Shown piece by piece: positions 1 through 5,598 of a DNA stretch of 11,342 bases (position 1 is the first letter of the stretch; each line of letters starts with the position of its first letter). The position numbers were made by a program, and so were the translations under genes. Below the pieces are notes generated by a model, which was given only the letters and a program-made list of their open reading frames with translations, had not been told where the DNA came from and made no database searches. The stretch spans positions 1-11,342 of the forward strand of contig CALEZK010000265.1 in the NCBI GenBank assembly GCA_937928585.1, read 5' to 3'. The stretch is from an uncultured bacterium (lineage in GTDB: Bacteria; Hydrogenedentota; Hydrogenedentia; Hydrogenedentales; SLHB01).

Positions 1-46
1 GTCTTAATAAATTCCATTAATACAATAAATTATGATATTCATTGTA

Positions 47-75
47 TTGCATACACCGTAAATCAATGATAGAAT
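47..75 (+). promoter_or_regulatory. Candidate sigma-70-type promoter of the flagellin gene
   Basis: TTGCAT at 47-52 and TAGAAT at 70-75 are separated by exactly 17 bases. The -10 box matches the consensus at 5 of 6 positions and is preceded by TG at 67-68 in extended -10 register (TGA-TAGAAT). Transcription would begin near 82, giving a leader of about 30 bases that contains the strong ribosome-binding site at 101-108. The sequence upstream (1-60) is very AT-rich, like an UP element. Flagellin genes are commonly driven by sigma-28, but no well-spaced sigma-28 site is seen. Prediction from sequence only. Confidence 0.42.
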
Positions 76-113
76 GCCGGGGTGAGTTTACTCTTGACTT
101 GGGAGGAGTGGAC

Positions 114-923
114 ATGGCGCTCGGTATAGGCTCGAATCCTGCCGGACTTTCAGCCGTTCAGCAGACACAACGCACGGCGCAGTCGCTGTTGAAGAATTAC
201 GAGAAGCTGGCATCCGGTTTGCGGATTAACCGTGCAGGCGACGATGCCGCAGGGCTTGCAATCTCGGAAGCGTTGCGTGCGGATGTGCGTCAATACAATC
301 AGGAAGTCGGGAATCTGCAATCGGGAGTGAGTGCGGCGCAGACCGCCGATGGCGCACTTGAATCGCAGGGCGAGGCGGTACAGCGGTTGCGCGACCTTGC
401 GGTGCAAGCATCGAACGGGACCTTGAACGCGGACCAGCGCGCTGCGATCAATGAAGAGGCGCAGCAACTCATTCAACAGATCGACCAGACTGCGCAAAAC
501 ACCAATTACAACGGCACCAACCTTATTGATGGGAGCGAGACATCCGTGTCGCTGGGAACGCAGGGAGGCGATGCGCTGTCGTTGAACGAATCGACGGCGT
601 CATCGCTTGGAATCGCCGGGGTGGATCTCAGTACGCAATCGGGTGCGCAGGCGGCAATTTCGGAATTGGACGGCGCGATAGAGCGCATCTCGGAGAACAG
701 GGCAAGCCTTGGCGCGCAGCAGAGCGCGTTCAGCAGCGCGATATCGATACGCGAGATTGCGAGCGAGAATGCGGCAGAGGCGGAATCGCGCATTCGTGAT
801 GCGGACGTTGCCCGGCTTGTGATCGAACAGACGCGGAACCAACTCTTACTTGGCGCGGGCGTTGGCGCGATTCGAAATTCGGGAATCAATAGCGAGATAG
901 CCTCTACTTTGCTTGGGAAGTAA
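114..923 (+). CDS. fliC: Flagellin, short form (269 aa)
   Basis: Structural protein that is exported through the flagellar type III apparatus and polymerises into the flagellar filament. The N-terminal D0/D1 region (about residues 1-140) shows the family hallmarks: the helix around SGLRINRAGDDAAGLAIS (34-51), RLRDLAVQASNGT (91-103) and YNGTNLIDG (132-140). The C-terminal D1/D0 region (about 178-269) has the pattern AISELDGAIERISENRASLGA, IRDADVA (227-233) and a terminal amphipathic helix ending STLLGK. Only about 35 residues separate the two conserved ends, so the exposed D2/D3 domains are absent and the filament surface should be bare D1. The ATG at 114 is chosen because GGGAGGAG (101-108) lies just upstream and MALGIGSN matches family starts; the frame stays open back to 42 but that extension is not flagellin-like. 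No other flagellar gene is nearby. It is a monocistronic unit ending in a strong terminator. Confidence 0.96.
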   Translation: MALGIGSNPAGLSAVQQTQRTAQSLLKNYEKLASGLRINRAGDDAAGLAISEALRADVRQYNQEVGNLQSGVSAAQTADGALESQGEAVQRLRDLAVQASNGTLNADQRAAINEEAQQLIQQIDQTAQNTNYNGTNLIDGSETSVSLGTQGGDALSLNESTASSLGIAGVDLSTQSGAQAAISELDGAIERISENRASLGAQQSAFSSAISIREIASENAAEAESRIRDADVARLVIEQTRNQLLLGAGVGAIRNSGINSEIASTLLGK

Positions 924-925
924 AG

Positions 926-976
926 ACGCAGGGACCACGAGACTTTCAATCGTTCCGTGGTCCCTGCGTTTTTTTT
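926..976 (+). terminator. Strong rho-independent terminator after flagellin
   Basis: A perfect 14-bp stem (926-939 with 956-969) encloses a 16-base loop and runs into eight consecutive T (969-976). It starts 2 bases after the flagellin stop codon and ends 8 bases before the stop codon of the convergent superoxide dismutase gene. Read on the minus strand the same hairpin is followed only by CTTTACTT, so it may also act, more weakly, as the terminator of the dismutase gene. Confidence 0.93.
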
Positions 977-984
977 GCGTGCGC

Positions 985-1728
985 TTATGCGTGAGAATGC
1001 GAATGCGCGGCGAGATTCTTCGAGACTTGTTCCCAGTTCACGATATTCCACCACTCATCGACATACTTTCCGCGATCATTTCGGTAAGTAAGGTAGTAGG
1101 CGTGTTCCCAGACGTCGATGCCGAGAATGGGGACGCTGTCCCAGGTGCCGAGCTTATGCTGGTTTTCCGCCTGCAGCACGATGAGGCGTCCATCGGTGAT
1201 GCGGTGATGCAGAAGTGCCCAGCCTGAGCCTTCGACGGCTTTCGCAGCGGCGGCGAACTGACCTTTGAAAGCGGCGAAACTTCCGAAGTCTGCTTTGATT
1301 GTGTCGGCAAGCGCGCCAGTAGGTTCTCCTCCGCCGCCCTTGCCCGCCGGTGCCATCACGGTCCAGAAGAGCGCGTGCAGGGCGTGCCCGCCGCCGTTGA
1401 ACGCGGCCGACTTCGACCAATGCTGTACCATGGCGAAATCGTTTGCGGCGCGTGCATCGGCGAGTGCCTTCTCCGCCTTGATGAGATTGGTCACGTATGC
1501 GGCGTGGTGCTTTCCATGATGCAGCTTCATGGTTTCGGTGTTGATGTAGGGCTCAAGCGCTTCGTATGGATAGGGAAGGTCCGGCAGCTTGTGTTCGGTT
1601 AGTGCGCCGAGTGAAGCCGGTTTGTCGTCCGCTGCCGCAAACGCGACTGATGGTGTTGCGAACGCGGCGCCTGCTGCTGCGACGCTGCTGGCCGACTTCA
1701 GAAAAGTTCTGCGAGATGCGTTTTTCAT
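985..1728 (-). CDS. sod: Twin-arginine-exported Fe/Mn superoxide dismutase
   Basis: Converts superoxide to hydrogen peroxide and oxygen with a bound Mn or Fe ion. Residues 1-32 form a Tat signal peptide: SRRTFLK at 5-11, an alanine-rich hydrophobic stretch, and an AxA-type cleavage site (AFA, near 29-31), so the enzyme should fold and load metal in the cytoplasm and act in the periplasm. The mature part is a full Fe/Mn-SOD. Metal ligands by family alignment are H70 (in LHHGKHH), H118 (in GGHALHALFW), D205 and H209 (in DVWEHAYY); H74 and Y78 are gateway residues. The GGG at 112-114 and Q190 resemble the Mn-type arrangement, but metal identity cannot be settled from sequence. The tail ends HSHSHA, a possible extra metal-binding segment. 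The start is supported by AAAGGAG at 1734-1740. It stands alone, isolated from the upstream gene by a terminator. Confidence 0.95.
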   Translation of the reverse strand: MKNASRRTFLKSASSVAAAGAAFATPSVAFAAADDKPASLGALTEHKLPDLPYPYEALEPYINTETMKLHHGKHHAAYVTNLIKAEKALADARAANDFAMVQHWSKSAAFNGGGHALHALFWTVMAPAGKGGGGEPTGALADTIKADFGSFAAFKGQFAAAAKAVEGSGWALLHHRITDGRLIVLQAENQHKLGTWDSVPILGIDVWEHAYYLTYRNDRGKYVDEWWNIVNWEQVSKNLAAHSHSHA

Positions 1729-1765
1729 GTTAACTCCTTTGTGCGATCCAATGGAGCTTCCATAC

Positions 1766-1781
1766 TACCCGAAGGCGGGTA
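1766..1781 (-). other. Small inverted repeat in the sod leader
   Basis: TACCCG (1766-1771) and CGGGTA (1776-1781) can form a 6-bp hairpin with a 4-base loop, 37 bases upstream of the sod start codon. It could be a leader hairpin or an operator half-site pair. No convincing -35/-10 pair was found between the upstream terminator and the gene. Function unknown. Confidence 0.3.
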
Positions 1782-1790
1782 CGCACGGCG

Positions 1791-1831
1791 AAAAACGGAC
1801 CGCCCGCGGACCTCGCACGATCCGCGGGCGG
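1791..1831 (-). terminator. Terminator of the GspF/PilC gene
   Basis: A perfect 11-bp, almost pure G+C stem (1800-1810 with 1821-1831, 10-base loop) lies 24 bases beyond the stop codon of the minus-strand F-protein gene. On the minus strand it is followed after four bases by five T (1791-1795). Position and structure fit a rho-independent terminator that separates this gene from sod. Confidence 0.75.
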
Positions 1832-1855
1832 CATTCCACAGAGCAAAGACCCTGG

Positions 1856-3061
1856 TTATTGCGATACGAGGCTCGAGAGCTGGAGAATCGGCATGAAGAG
1901 CGCGATGACGATACCGCCGACGACAATACCCATCATCAGGATGAGGATCGGTTCGATAAGGCTGGTCAATCCGTCAACGGCGGCTTTCACTTCCGAATCG
2001 TAGAAGTCCGAGATTTTCGCGAGCATCTGTTCGAGGGCGCCGGTTTTTTCGCCGACGCCGATCATGCGCGTGACCATCGCGGGGAATTCCTGGCTGCGGG
2101 CGAGGGGTTCGGCGAGGGTTTCACCGCCGCGGACGCTGTCCCCCGCTTTTCGGACGACGCGGGCGAAGACTTCGTTACCAGCGGTGCGCTCGACGATTTC
2201 GAGTGCTGCGAGGATGGATACGCCGCTGCGCGTCAAGGTGCTGAGCGTGCGCGCGAAACGGCTGATGGAAACTTTTCGGAGCAGCTTGCCGAATACTGGC
2301 AGCTTCAACATCATTGCGTCGGTCTGGTATCGGCCATTTGTGGTTTCACGGTACGCGCGGAATCCGATGATGCCGGCGATGGCGGCGGCGATGACCACGA
2401 AGATTTTCCAACTGCGCAGGATTTCGCTGACGTCGATGAGCAGTGGTGTCGGGGCAGGCAGCGCCTTGTCGAAACTTTTGAAGATTTCCGCGAATTGCGG
2501 CACGACCCAGATAATAAGACCTGCCGCGATGAGCACAATCATGCCGAAGGCGACGACGGGATAGGTCATTGCGGAGCGAATGCGCCGCTTGAGTTCTTCC
2601 ATCGACTCCATGTAGTCGGCCAACTGAAGCAACACGTTGTCGAGATTACCGCTGGCTTCACCGGCGCGGATCATGCTGACGTAGAGATCGGAATAGATCT
2701 GCGGATGGCGCTTGAGGGCTTCGGAGAACGATTCACCGCCTTCCACCGCCGCGCCGATTTCGCGCAGGACGCCCGCGAAACGTTCGTCTTCGGTTTGTTC
2801 CGCGAGAATGTCCAGACCCTGCAAGAGCGGAAGGCCGGCGTTTACGATTGTGGAGAGCTGACGCGTGAACACGAGAATTTCCGTGCTCTTAACGCGCGGG
2901 CCGCGCTTCGATTTTGATTTTGCGCCTTTCTCTCGAACAGTGTCGGCCGTCAGCCCTTGCGCCTGAAGGCTGCGCAACAGCGCGGATTTGTTTTCCGCGG
3001 TGAGCGTCCCGGATCGCTTTTGGCCATCTCGGGTCTTGGCCACATAGGTAAAGGTCGGCAT
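1856..3061 (-). CDS. gspF: Type II secretion / type IV pilus inner-membrane platform protein (GspF/PilC family)
   Basis: Polytopic inner-membrane protein that forms the platform on which the assembly ATPase drives pilin or pseudopilin polymerisation. It is 401 aa, the usual family length. After a short N-terminal region (TYVAKTRDGQKRSGTL, 5-20) come two tandem T2SF domains: residues about 62-185 begin ILVFTRQLSTIVNAGLPLLQG, and about 265-390 begin SRFARTLSTLTRSGVSIL. Each contains the family glutamate/glycine signature (MIRAGEASGNLD at 130-141, MIGVGEKTGALE at 333-344). Membrane segments are predicted near 168-190, 219-236 and 370-391. VPQFAEIFKSFDKALPAPT (187-205) is closer to PilC than to GspF of classical secretons, so a type IV pilus role is equally possible. 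The start is supported by AAGGAG (minus strand, 3071-3076) 9 bases upstream. No ATPase, pilin or secretin gene lies beside it in the window. Confidence 0.94.
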   Translation of the reverse strand: MPTFTYVAKTRDGQKRSGTLTAENKSALLRSLQAQGLTADTVREKGAKSKSKRGPRVKSTEILVFTRQLSTIVNAGLPLLQGLDILAEQTEDERFAGVLREIGAAVEGGESFSEALKRHPQIYSDLYVSMIRAGEASGNLDNVLLQLADYMESMEELKRRIRSAMTYPVVAFGMIVLIAAGLIIWVVPQFAEIFKSFDKALPAPTPLLIDVSEILRSWKIFVVIAAAIAGIIGFRAYRETTNGRYQTDAMMLKLPVFGKLLRKVSISRFARTLSTLTRSGVSILAALEIVERTAGNEVFARVVRKAGDSVRGGETLAEPLARSQEFPAMVTRMIGVGEKTGALEQMLAKISDFYDSEVKAAVDGLTSLIEPILILMMGIVVGGIVIALFMPILQLSSLVSQ

Positions 3062-3105
3062 CTCAGGTCTCTCCTTCGGTCTTCCGTGGGTGCGCTGTGC
3101 ACTCC

Positions 3106-3214
3106 GCCCGGCGGCCGGGCTGTTGGTCCCCAGTTGCGCTGTATCTACTACCGCTCGAAATTGCTCCTCAATTTCGCCGAAGCGGGTAATGCAACCGTCG
3201 GGCCAAGTTGCATT
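3106..3214 (-). promoter_or_regulatory. Structured leader region upstream of the GspF/PilC gene
   Basis: Three perfect inverted repeats follow one another. GCCCGG/CCGGGC (3106-3111 with 3115-3120) has a 3-base loop. CGAAATTG/CAATTTCG (3156-3163 with 3169-3176) has a 5-base loop that reads AGGAG on the minus strand. AATGCAAC/GTTGCATT (3188-3195 with 3207-3214) has an 11-base spacer and could be an operator or a hairpin. I do not recognise a known riboswitch here, and a c-di-GMP (GEMM) aptamer, which often precedes pilus or secretion genes, is not evident. No convincing promoter was found, so whether this part is transcribed is unknown. Confidence 0.4.
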
Positions 3215-3390
3215 GGTGAGTGGAAGTTATTCACAAGTGCTTAACTTGAATTGATTTAGTGGGTAACGGGAAAAAATCGTGCCGAGATGGTTAGTGACAT
3301 TTTTTGTCGCTGGCTTGTACAAATTTGATGAAATGGGTGGATCGGTGATTCGGCGTTTTGGAGGGATGGGGTATTCGAGTTTTGTTGATG

Positions 3391-3412
3391 CTCCCCCGTT
3401 GGGGGAGTTTTT
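3391..3412 (+). terminator. Terminator-like hairpin without an upstream gene
   Basis: CTCCCCC (3391-3397) pairs perfectly with GGGGGAG (3401-3407) across a GTT loop and is followed by five T (3408-3412). It has the form of a rho-independent terminator on the plus strand, yet no plus-strand gene lies between it and 1856-3061, which is coded on the other strand. It may end a small RNA beginning somewhere in 3240-3370, or may be one of the palindromic repeats that follow. Confidence 0.5.
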
Positions 3413-3414
3413 CC

Positions 3415-3447
3415 CAGGGGTAACCCGCTATTCGCGGGTTACCCCTG
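3415..3447. repeat. Perfect 14-bp palindromic hairpin
   Basis: CAGGGGTAACCCGC (3415-3428) is exactly complementary to 3434-3447, with loop TATTC. No T-run follows on either strand, so it is not a classical terminator. It starts only 3 bases after the preceding T-run and is followed by another palindrome, AGGCCC-GTT-GGGCCT, at 3461-3475. Its GCGGGTT/AACCCGC arms recur in the hairpin at 5464-5483, suggesting a dispersed REP-like family. A genome-wide search would decide this. Confidence 0.6.
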
Positions 3448-3462
3448 ACTGAACATATTTAG

Positions 3463-3728
3463 GCCCGTTGGGCCTCAATGCTTTTTAGATTTGGAGTCGT
3501 CGCGCGTTGGTGCAGGAGGTTTATGGGCTCATTGGGCCTTAAATGCTTCTTGTTTCTTGAGTCGGGGCGTGGTGTTGCTGGAGGTTTATGCGCTCGTTGG
3601 GCCTTAGATGCTTCTTGTAGCTGGAGTCGTGGCGTGTTCGCGTTGGAAATTTCTGCGCTCGTTGGGCTTTCGAGCCAGACGATTCTGGACTCTTTGGCCT
3701 TCGGACTGTCTGGAACAGGGTGGTTGCG
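3463..3728. repeat. Degenerate tandem repeat, period about 65 bp, 3 clear copies plus decayed ones
   Basis: Three successive units align well: 3464-3527 (64 bp), 3528-3592 (65 bp) and 3593-3657 (65 bp). Shared landmarks are TTGGGCCT near the start of each, ATGCTT about 10 bases later, GAGTCG in the middle, and in the first two GGAGGTTTATG at the end. By eye units 2 and 3 agree at about 80% of positions. A fourth, more diverged unit (3658-3728, about 71 bp) keeps only CTCGTTGGGC and scattered matches, and a further trace may start at 3729. The period is not a multiple of three and the divergence is not concentrated at third positions, arguing against coding. Function unknown. Confidence 0.72.
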
Positions 3729-3863
3729 TTTTCGTGGCCCTTAGTTTTGGAATCGTTTGATCTTGTTGCACGCGGAGCGGGGTGTGGTTTACCTCTTCTA
3801 TTTGGCCAGTCACTTTCATCTATTGACTTGTTAAAGTTGTGTGTGTTGCGTAGTATTCGGCGC

Positions 3864-5393
3864 GTGAGATTTCCACGAACAAGCGGTGTCCTTCTTCACC
3901 CCACTTCCCTTCCCGGCCCTTATGGCATCGGTGATTTGGGGAGCGAGGCGTATCGCTTCGTTGACTGGCTGGAAAAGGCCGGGCAGCGCGTGTGGCAGGG
4001 CCTGCCTTTGGGTCCGACGGGCTATGGGGACTCGCCGTATCAGAGTTTCAGCACGTTTGCGGGCAATACCTTGCTCATCAGTCTGGAGTCGCTTGCTGCG
4101 GAAGGCCTACTACATCGCTCGGAACTTGCGTCTCCTCCCCCTTTCCCTGTCGACCTGATCGATTTTGGTTGGGTGATTACGTGGAAGCGGGAGATGATCG
4201 ACCGTGCGGCAGACAACTTTTTCGCGAATCCCGGTCATCCTGACCACGCGGACTTTGAACATTTCTGCGCTGAGAATATTGCGTGGCTGAGCGACTATAC
4301 GCTTTTCATGGCGGCGAAAGAGTCGCTCGGGGGACTACCCTGGAACCAGTGGGAACCCGCGCTTGCGCAGCGACAGGATTCGGCGCTTCACGCTTGGGGG
4401 GTGCGACTTGGGGATCCAATTCGACGCCTTAAGTTCGCGCAGTTCCAGTTCTTCAAGCAGTGGACGGCGTTAAAGCACTACGCAAACGATCATGGCGTCC
4501 AGATTTTTGGCGACATTCCTATCTATGTTGCGCACGACAGCGCGGACGTTTGGTCGCATCCTTATCTCTATGATTTGGATGAGAAGGGAAATCCCAACGT
4601 TGTGGCCGGGGTTCCGCCGGATTATTTCAGCGCGACGGGTCAGCTCTGGGGCAATCCGATTTATCGATGGGACGTGCATGCGCGGTATGGGTATTGGTGG
4701 TGGATTGAGCGCATTCGCTGCACACTTCGACTCGTGGACATCATTCGCATCGATCACTTCCGCGGATTCGAGGCTTATTGGCAAGTGCCCTCGGGTGAAG
4801 AGACCGCGGTGAATGGGACCTGGGTGAAAGGGCCCGGGGAGCAGCTTTTTCATGCGGTGAGAAATGCCTTGGGCGATGTGCCAATCGTTGGCGAAAATCT
4901 CGGCGTTATTACGGACGAGGTTGAAGGTCTTCGCAAGCAATTCGGGTTTCCCGGCATGGCGGTTTTGCACTTTGCGTTCGGGCCGGATGCAGCGCACTCG
5001 GGATTGTTGCCGTACAAGTGGGAGTATGACACTGTTGCCTATACAGGCACGGCGGACAACGACACGACGATTGGCTGGTGGAAGGCGGAAGGCGGAAGCA
5101 CGCAGGACCGTGCGTCGGTGAAGCTGGAGCGTGCATACGCGAAGCAATACCTGAATACGTCCGGCAAAGATATCCAGTGGGTGTGTATCCGGGCGGTGAT
5201 GGCGTCGGTGGCGGACACGGCGATCTTTCCGTTGCAGGATGTGTTGGGACTTGGCAGCGAAGCGCGGATGAATCTGCCGGGAAGTTTTGGCGGACTAAAC
5301 TGGCGCTGGCGGTATCGTTCAGAGCAATTGACGGATGAAGCGGCGTTGCGTTTGCGCGAGCTTGCGGAGATTTACGGGCGATTGATTTCGTAG
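3864..5393 (+). CDS. malQ: 4-alpha-glucanotransferase (amylomaltase, GH77)
   Basis: Disproportionates alpha-1,4-glucans by moving a glucan segment from one chain to another or to glucose, in maltodextrin and glycogen metabolism in the cytoplasm. With the GTG at 3864 it is 509 aa, the normal size for the short bacterial type. Family landmarks: RTSGVLLHPTSLPGPYGIGD (5-24), GDSPYQSFSTFAGNTLLIS (55-73), GDIPIYVAHDSADVW (216-230), RIDHFRG (295-301) with nucleophile D297, GENLG (343-347) with acid/base E344, and TGTADNDTT (394-402) with D398 as the third catalytic acid. In the last motif the family normally has His where this protein has A397. The start is uncertain: there is no good ribosome-binding site, and the frame is open upstream to 3720, with TTG at 3846 as an alternative; GTG 3864 was chosen because the family aligns from FPRTSG. 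No other glycogen gene is adjacent. Confidence 0.95.
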   Translation: MRFPRTSGVLLHPTSLPGPYGIGDLGSEAYRFVDWLEKAGQRVWQGLPLGPTGYGDSPYQSFSTFAGNTLLISLESLAAEGLLHRSELASPPPFPVDLIDFGWVITWKREMIDRAADNFFANPGHPDHADFEHFCAENIAWLSDYTLFMAAKESLGGLPWNQWEPALAQRQDSALHAWGVRLGDPIRRLKFAQFQFFKQWTALKHYANDHGVQIFGDIPIYVAHDSADVWSHPYLYDLDEKGNPNVVAGVPPDYFSATGQLWGNPIYRWDVHARYGYWWWIERIRCTLRLVDIIRIDHFRGFEAYWQVPSGEETAVNGTWVKGPGEQLFHAVRNALGDVPIVGENLGVITDEVEGLRKQFGFPGMAVLHFAFGPDAAHSGLLPYKWEYDTVAYTGTADNDTTIGWWKAEGGSTQDRASVKLERAYAKQYLNTSGKDIQWVCIRAVMASVADTAIFPLQDVLGLGSEARMNLPGSFGGLNWRWRYRSEQLTDEAALRLRELAEIYGRLIS

Positions 5394-5463
5394 GCGGGGT
5401 TTATCGAGGCGCTGAATTCGTCAACGTCAAGAAAAGTTTCGGGGTTGGTTTGGTTTAAGTGGT

Positions 5464-5483
5464 GGCGGGTTGAAAAACCCGCC
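5464..5483. repeat. 8-bp hairpin with GAAA tetraloop downstream of malQ
   Basis: GGCGGGTT (5464-5471) pairs exactly with AACCCGCC (5476-5483) around a GAAA tetraloop. It lies 70 bases beyond the malQ stop. No T-run follows, so it is at most a weak or factor-assisted terminator of malQ. It abuts the nested palindrome at 5486-5598 and shares the GCGGGTT arm with the hairpin at 3415-3447. Confidence 0.6.
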
Positions 5484-5485
5484 CT

Positions 5486-5598
5486 CCTAGCCCGTATTTT
5501 CCAAGGGGCATCTGGGTTTTCTCGTGGGCATTTCTCACCGCCTGAGGCTCTTCAAATTGAAACATGGAACTTTGAAGCGGTGAGAAATGCGGGCTAGG
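5486..5598. repeat. Nested palindromic element (REP/MITE-like)
   Basis: The outer ends CCTAGCCCG (5486-5494) and CGGGCTAGG (5590-5598) are perfect inverted repeats, extendable inward by about five pairs including a G-T wobble. Inside, GCATTTCTCACCGC (5528-5541) matches 5577-5590 perfectly over 14 bp, and within that TTCAAA (5551-5556) pairs with 5571-5576. The 3' arm can therefore pair with either of two partners. No T-run follows on either strand. The right end carries the TAG stop codon of the minus-strand flavoprotein gene (5594-5596). The shape suggests a non-autonomous palindromic repeat inserted between two convergent genes, but there is no clear target-site duplication. Confidence 0.6.

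Larger units (their letters stand above)
3062..3863. other. Long intergenic region rich in hairpins and tandem repeats, no credible gene
   Basis: About 800 bp between the divergent F-protein and malQ genes. It holds, in order: the F-protein leader with three inverted repeats (3106-3120, 3156-3176, 3188-3214); a plainer stretch 3215-3390 with long T and A runs and an isolated TTGTACAA palindrome at 3315-3322; three hairpins between 3391 and 3475; and a degenerate 65-bp tandem array to about 3728. The one longer open frame on the plus strand (3478-3744) runs through the repeats and its translation resembles no protein I recognise. Plausible roles are regulatory DNA, a small RNA or decayed repeats. 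Confidence 0.7.

Noticed and set aside
59..83. TAAATCAA and GCCGGGGT as a sigma-28 flagellar promoter
   Set aside because: The two parts are too close (9 rather than about 11 bases) and the second half matches poorly; the overlapping extended -10 sigma-70-type promoter is better.
506..1054. A 182-codon open frame on the minus strand
   Set aside because: It is antisense to the flagellin gene and crosses the strong terminator; the translation is not protein-like.
1589..2917. A 442-codon open frame on the plus strand
   Set aside because: It lies entirely antisense to sod and the GspF/PilC gene, its translation is a low-complexity acidic/histidine-rich product typical of a shadow frame in GC-rich DNA, and both minus-strand genes have clear family motifs.
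3227..3235. TTATTCACA, a match to the relaxed DnaA box, in a long intergenic region
   Set aside because: Only a single copy is seen, with no cluster of boxes, no adjacent dnaA or dnaN, and no AT-rich unwinding element, so an origin is not supported.
3391..3728. CRISPR-like array
   Set aside because: The repeats are tandem and degenerate with no constant repeat alternating with unique spacers, and no cas gene is present.
3478..3744. A possible small protein of 88 residues in the intergenic region
   Set aside because: The frame runs through the 65-bp tandem repeats, whose period is not a multiple of three, has no ribosome-binding site and resembles nothing I recognise.
3823..3852. TTGACT at 3823 as the -35 box of a malQ promoter
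   Set aside because: At 17 bases the -10 position reads TTGCGT, a poor match, and the better TAGTAT is 22 bases away, too far for a standard promoter.
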